From Qipengyuania sp. JC766 (GTDB lineage: Bacteria > Pseudomonadota > Alphaproteobacteria > Sphingomonadales > Sphingomonadaceae), in assembly GCF_040717445.1 (NCBI RefSeq), contig NZ_JBFEFL010000001.1, forward strand, positions 1,808,001 through 1,872,000: 64,000 bases of DNA. Direction: 5' to 3'. Made by a program: the position numbers and the translations under genes. Of this stretch, positions 61,641-64,000 are shown in pieces (position 1 is the first letter of the stretch; the number at the start of each line of letters is the position of its first letter). The notes under the pieces are model-generated. The model was given only the letters and a program-made list of their open reading frames with translations, was not told where the DNA came from and made no database searches.

Positions 61641-62204
61641 TCAACCCAGCAGTCCGCGCGCGGACAATCCGATCACGATTGCGACGCACAGGACGATGGC
61701 ACCGACAACGCGCCGCAGGGTGAGTACCGGAAGGCGGGCGAACAGATCGGCCCCTGTCGTCCAGGCCAGGATCATTACCGTGACACCTCCCATAACACCG
61801 CCGGCGCCGACCGCCCAGTTGCCGGCATAGGCGGCGGCCAGCGCGAACACGCAGAACCGGGCAGCATCGCCGATCTGCCGGGCGAAGAGGACTATTCCGA
61901 TGGCGGCCAGCGACCGCGTCGGCTCGGCCAGAGCGAGGGGCTTCATCGGCCAGAACAGCTCGATGGCGACGAAGATCAACGCGATTGCGACCAGCATGGA
62001 CCGGGCCGAAACCGGCAAGAGGGACGCAACGGTATCTCCTGCCAGCGTCATCGCGACCGTCGCCAGGATCACGGTCAGACAGGCTGTCACCGCCAGTCCG
62101 ATCGTGCTGCCCAGCCTGCCGGTCAGTTCCGCAACGAGAAGCTGGTCCCGGCCGCCGAAGGATGTGACGAAGACGGCGACGAATGCGAAGAGAAAGCCGG
62201 ACAT
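61641..62204 (-). CDS. TMEM165/GDT1-like membrane protein, degenerate motifs
   Basis: A 187-residue protein with two repeats of three membrane segments, as in the GDT1 (UPF0016) cation transporters. The signature E-x-G-D-K-T is replaced by SFGGRD in repeat one (about residues 15-20) and QIGDAA in repeat two (about 110-115). The acidic pair needed for Mn/Ca/H exchange is thus partly lost, so transport may be altered or absent. It lies upstream of dps on the same strand, separated by the dps promoter. Confidence 0.6.
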   Translation of the reverse strand: MSGFLFAFVAVFVTSFGGRDQLLVAELTGRLGSTIGLAVTACLTVILATVAMTLAGDTVASLLPVSARSMLVAIALIFVAIELFWPMKPLALAEPTRSLAAIGIVLFARQIGDAARFCVFALAAAYAGNWAVGAGGVMGGVTVMILAWTTGADLFARLPVLTLRRVVGAIVLCVAIVIGLSARGLLG

Positions 62205-62269
62205 GGGGCCCGCGTTCTACGCGCTGCCGCGTCGAATGGAAGGAGGTCCGGTCAGCGGCGCGCCGGCAC

Positions 62270-62343
62270 TGGAGCGGGTGAAGGGAATCGAACCCTCGTC
62301 TTAAGCTTGGGAAGCTTCTGCTCTACCATTGAGCTACACCCGC
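62270..62343 (-). tRNA. tRNA-Gly(CCC)
   Basis: A 74-nt tRNA with CCA encoded. Acceptor strands GCGGGTG and CACCCGC pair perfectly (62337-62343 with 62274-62280). The anticodon loop TTCCCAA gives CCC. T-arm GGTTCGATTCC and D-arm AGCTCAATGGTAGAGC are normal. The first base pair of the anticodon stem (27-43) is a G-A mismatch. Confidence 0.95.
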
Positions 62344-62403
62344 AGACCGTGCGCCACCATCTGCCGCCGGCGGTGGCAACGGTCAACGCAAATTCGTCCG
62401 CGC

Positions 62404-63147
62404 CTATGTTCCGATGGCAGCGACTTGCGCAAGCACCTCGTCCGCCCATTCGGGACGACAGATCAGCAGGTCGGGCAGGTAGGTATCGGCCTGGTTGTAG
62501 ACGATCGGCGAACCGTCGATGCGGGAGCAGTACAGCCCGAAGGCCTGTGCGACCGCGACCGGGGCGCAGCTGTCCCATTCGTACTGCCCGCCCGAGTGGA
62601 GGTAGATTTCCGCTTCGCCGCGCACCACCGCCATGGCTTTCGCCCCCGCGCTTCCCATGGGCACGAGGTCGCCGCCGATCCGCTCCGCGACGGCGACGGC
62701 TTCGCTGGCGGGACGCGTGCGGCTGACCACCAGCCGTGGCTTGGCGGGCATCGCGGGCAGAACCGCGGGACGATCGCTGCGCAGCACCATTTCGCACCCG
62801 GGCAAGGCAACGGCCCCGGACACGGCCCGCCCGTCGACAGCGAGCGCAACATGGACGGCCCAGTCGGTCCGCTGCTCTCCGTACTCGCGTGTGCCGTCCA
62901 CCGGATCGACGATCCACACCCGTGACTTGTCCAGCCGCTCGCGCGTATCCTTGCTCTCTTCCGACAGCACGCCGTCTTCCGGCCGGTGCCGGCGCAGGGC
63001 GTGCAGAATGAACTGGTTGGCGGTCGCATCGCCGGCAGCGCCGAGCGCCTTGCCGTCCAGCAGTTCGCTGTCCCGCAATTCGAGCAGAATGCGCCCCGCG
63101 TGACGGGCCAGGCGTGCGGCGAGTTCGGTATCGTCTAGTTCGGTCAC
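62404..63147 (-). CDS. cysQ: 3'(2'),5'-bisphosphate nucleotidase
   Basis: A 247-residue phosphatase of the inositol-monophosphatase fold that recycles PAP from sulfate assimilation. Metal-site motifs are LSEESKD (about 61-67), WIVDPVDGTREY (77-88) and YEWDSCAPVAV (about 191-201). The start is GTG 63147, two bases after the cysNC stop, so the two are coupled in a sulfate-activation operon. Confidence 0.92.
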   Translation of the reverse strand: MTELDDTELAARLARHAGRILLELRDSELLDGKALGAAGDATANQFILHALRRHRPEDGVLSEESKDTRERLDKSRVWIVDPVDGTREYGEQRTDWAVHVALAVDGRAVSGAVALPGCEMVLRSDRPAVLPAMPAKPRLVVSRTRPASEAVAVAERIGGDLVPMGSAGAKAMAVVRGEAEIYLHSGGQYEWDSCAPVAVAQAFGLYCSRIDGSPIVYNQADTYLPDLLICRPEWADEVLAQVAAIGT

Positions 63148-63149
63148 GG

Positions 63150-64000
63150 CTATTTGAGCGGCATGATCTGGCGGATGATGTACTCGGCCGCATCCTCTGG
63201 CGACATGTCGACCGTGTTCACCCGGATATCGGGCGCCTCCGGCGCTTCGTAGGGACTGTCGATCCCGGTGAAGTTCTTGAGCGTCCCTTCGCGCGCCTTT
63301 TTGTACAGGCCCTTCACGTCGCGCTGCTCCGCCACGTCCAGCGGCGTGTCGACGAAGATCTCGATGAACTCGCCTTCGGGAAGCATGTCGCGCACCATCT
63401 GGCGCTCAGCCCGGAACGGGCTGATGAAGGCGGTCAGCACGATCAGCCCCGCATCCGCCATCAGCTTCGCGACCTCGCCGATCCGGCGGATGTTCTCGAT
63501 CCTGTCCGCCTCGGTGAAGCCAAGGTCGCGGTTCAGGCCGTGGCGGATATTGTCGCCATCGAGCAGGAAGGTGTGGCGGTTCATCAGGGCGAGGCGCTTT
63601 TCCACCTCGTTGGCGATGGTCGACTTGCCCGATCCCGAAAGCCCCGTGAACCAGAGCACGCGCGGCTGCTGGTTCTTCATCTGGGCATGCTGTTCGCGCC
63701 CGATATCGGTCGGCTGCCAGTGCACGTTCTGTGCCCGCCTGAGGGCGAAGTGCAGCATTCCGGCGGCAACGGTCCGGTTGCTGACCTTGTCGACAAGAAT
63801 GAACCCGCCAAGCGCGCGGTTCTCCTCGTACGGTTCGAAGACGATCGGCCGGTCGGTCCGCAATTCCGCCACGCCGATGGCGTTGAGATCGAACGTCCTG
63901 GCCGCCAGTCTTGCGTTCTCGTCGCCCGGATCGTTGATGTCGATCTCGTATTTCGGCTCCTGCACGGTCGCCGATACGGTCTGCGTGCCCAGTTTCAGCC
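63150..64000 (-). CDS. cysNC: Bifunctional sulfate adenylyltransferase subunit 1/APS kinase, 3' part
   Basis: Only the C-terminal about 283 residues are in the window; the frame runs open through 64000. The first part ([22 protein letters not shown], then [19 protein letters not shown]) is the end of CysN, the GTPase subunit of ATP sulfurylase. The APS kinase follows, with P-loop [42 protein letters not shown] and [11 protein letters not shown]. The fused protein makes APS then PAPS. cysQ follows two bases later. cysD is expected upstream, outside the window. Confidence 0.96.
   Translation of the reverse strand, partial: LKLGTQTVSATVQEPKYEIDINDPGDENARLAARTFDLNAIGVAELRTDRPIVFEPYEENRALGGFILVDKVSNRTVAAGMLHFALRRAQNVHWQPTDIGREQHAQMKNQQPRVLWFTGLSGSGKSTIANEVEKRLALMNRHTFLLDGDNIRHGLNRDLGFTEADRIENIRRIGEVAKLMADAGLIVLTAFISPFRAERQMVRDMLPEGEFIEIFVDTPLDVAEQRDVKGLYKKAREGTLKNFTGIDSPYEAPEAPDIRVNTVDMSPEDAAEYIIRQIMPLK

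Overview
The window is a GC-rich chromosomal segment of an alphaproteobacterium, most likely a sphingomonad of the Erythrobacteraceae type. Support for this comes from the crtY-crtI-crtB carotenoid genes, a LOV-domain HWE histidine kinase with a stand-alone receiver, GapR (DUF2312) and DUF1244 proteins, the alphaproteobacterial rpoB/rpoC sequences and a candidate sigma-EcfG promoter at dps. Assignment is by recognition of protein families; no search was run. Almost all of the window is ordinary core genome, densely packed, with many convergent gene pairs whose stop codons overlap by a few bases.

Layout. 1-1.5 kb: the end of an integrative element, a P4-type tyrosine integrase lying against the 3' end of tRNA-Leu(CAG). 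1.6-7.3 kb: an NDUFA9-like SDR protein, an SPFH/NfeD membrane pair, a dienelactone hydrolase, a YceI protein and a nitronate monooxygenase-like enzyme. 7.5-13 kb: katG with a strong terminator, an aldehyde dehydrogenase, and a membrane-bound LytTR regulator divergent from a DUF2306 membrane protein, with repeated CCCGTTCG sites between them. 13-19.5 kb: lysC with a coupled 41-residue membrane peptide, ubiG, glycerophosphodiesterase, an ArsC-like protein, a DUF1993/DUF1761 pair, and the blue-light LOV kinase with its response regulator. 19.5-30.7 kb: ruvC, yebC, a CPBP protease, an esterase, an SDR, gapR, DUF1244, pyruvate kinase, a SulP transporter, gltX, two small exported proteins and wrbA.

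30.7-39.5 kb: rpoB-rpoC, here not preceded by rplJL. They have their own candidate promoter and a hairpin-plus-U-tract attenuator in the leader. 39.6-41.5 kb: a small divergent unit behind an AT-rich array of TATCG/CGATA inverted repeats, encoding a 44-residue exported peptide, a DUF2975 membrane protein and a YozG-like Cro/CI regulator, followed by two small lipoproteins. This is the least understood system in the window. 41.5-51.5 kb: a CaiB-type CoA transferase, enoyl-CoA hydratase and thiolase, a three-domain cNMP/Grx-like/TrxR-like flavoprotein without the CxxC, an amidohydrolase, an S9 peptidase, a lipoprotein and a MipA/OmpV porin-like protein. 51.6-56 kb: crtY-crtI-LOG-crtB, making cyclic carotenoids; crtE is not in the window. 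56-64 kb: a biotin-dependent carboxylase alpha subunit with a base-composition shift inside it, a Bcr/CflA exporter, dinB, a Nudix hydrolase, dps, a degenerate GDT1-like membrane protein, tRNA-Gly(CCC), and cysQ with the 3' part of cysNC.

Common themes are oxidative and light stress (katG, dps, wrbA, carotenoids, LOV kinase, dinB) and membrane-associated small regulators. No CRISPR array, prophage structural genes, insertion sequence or classical defence island is visible.
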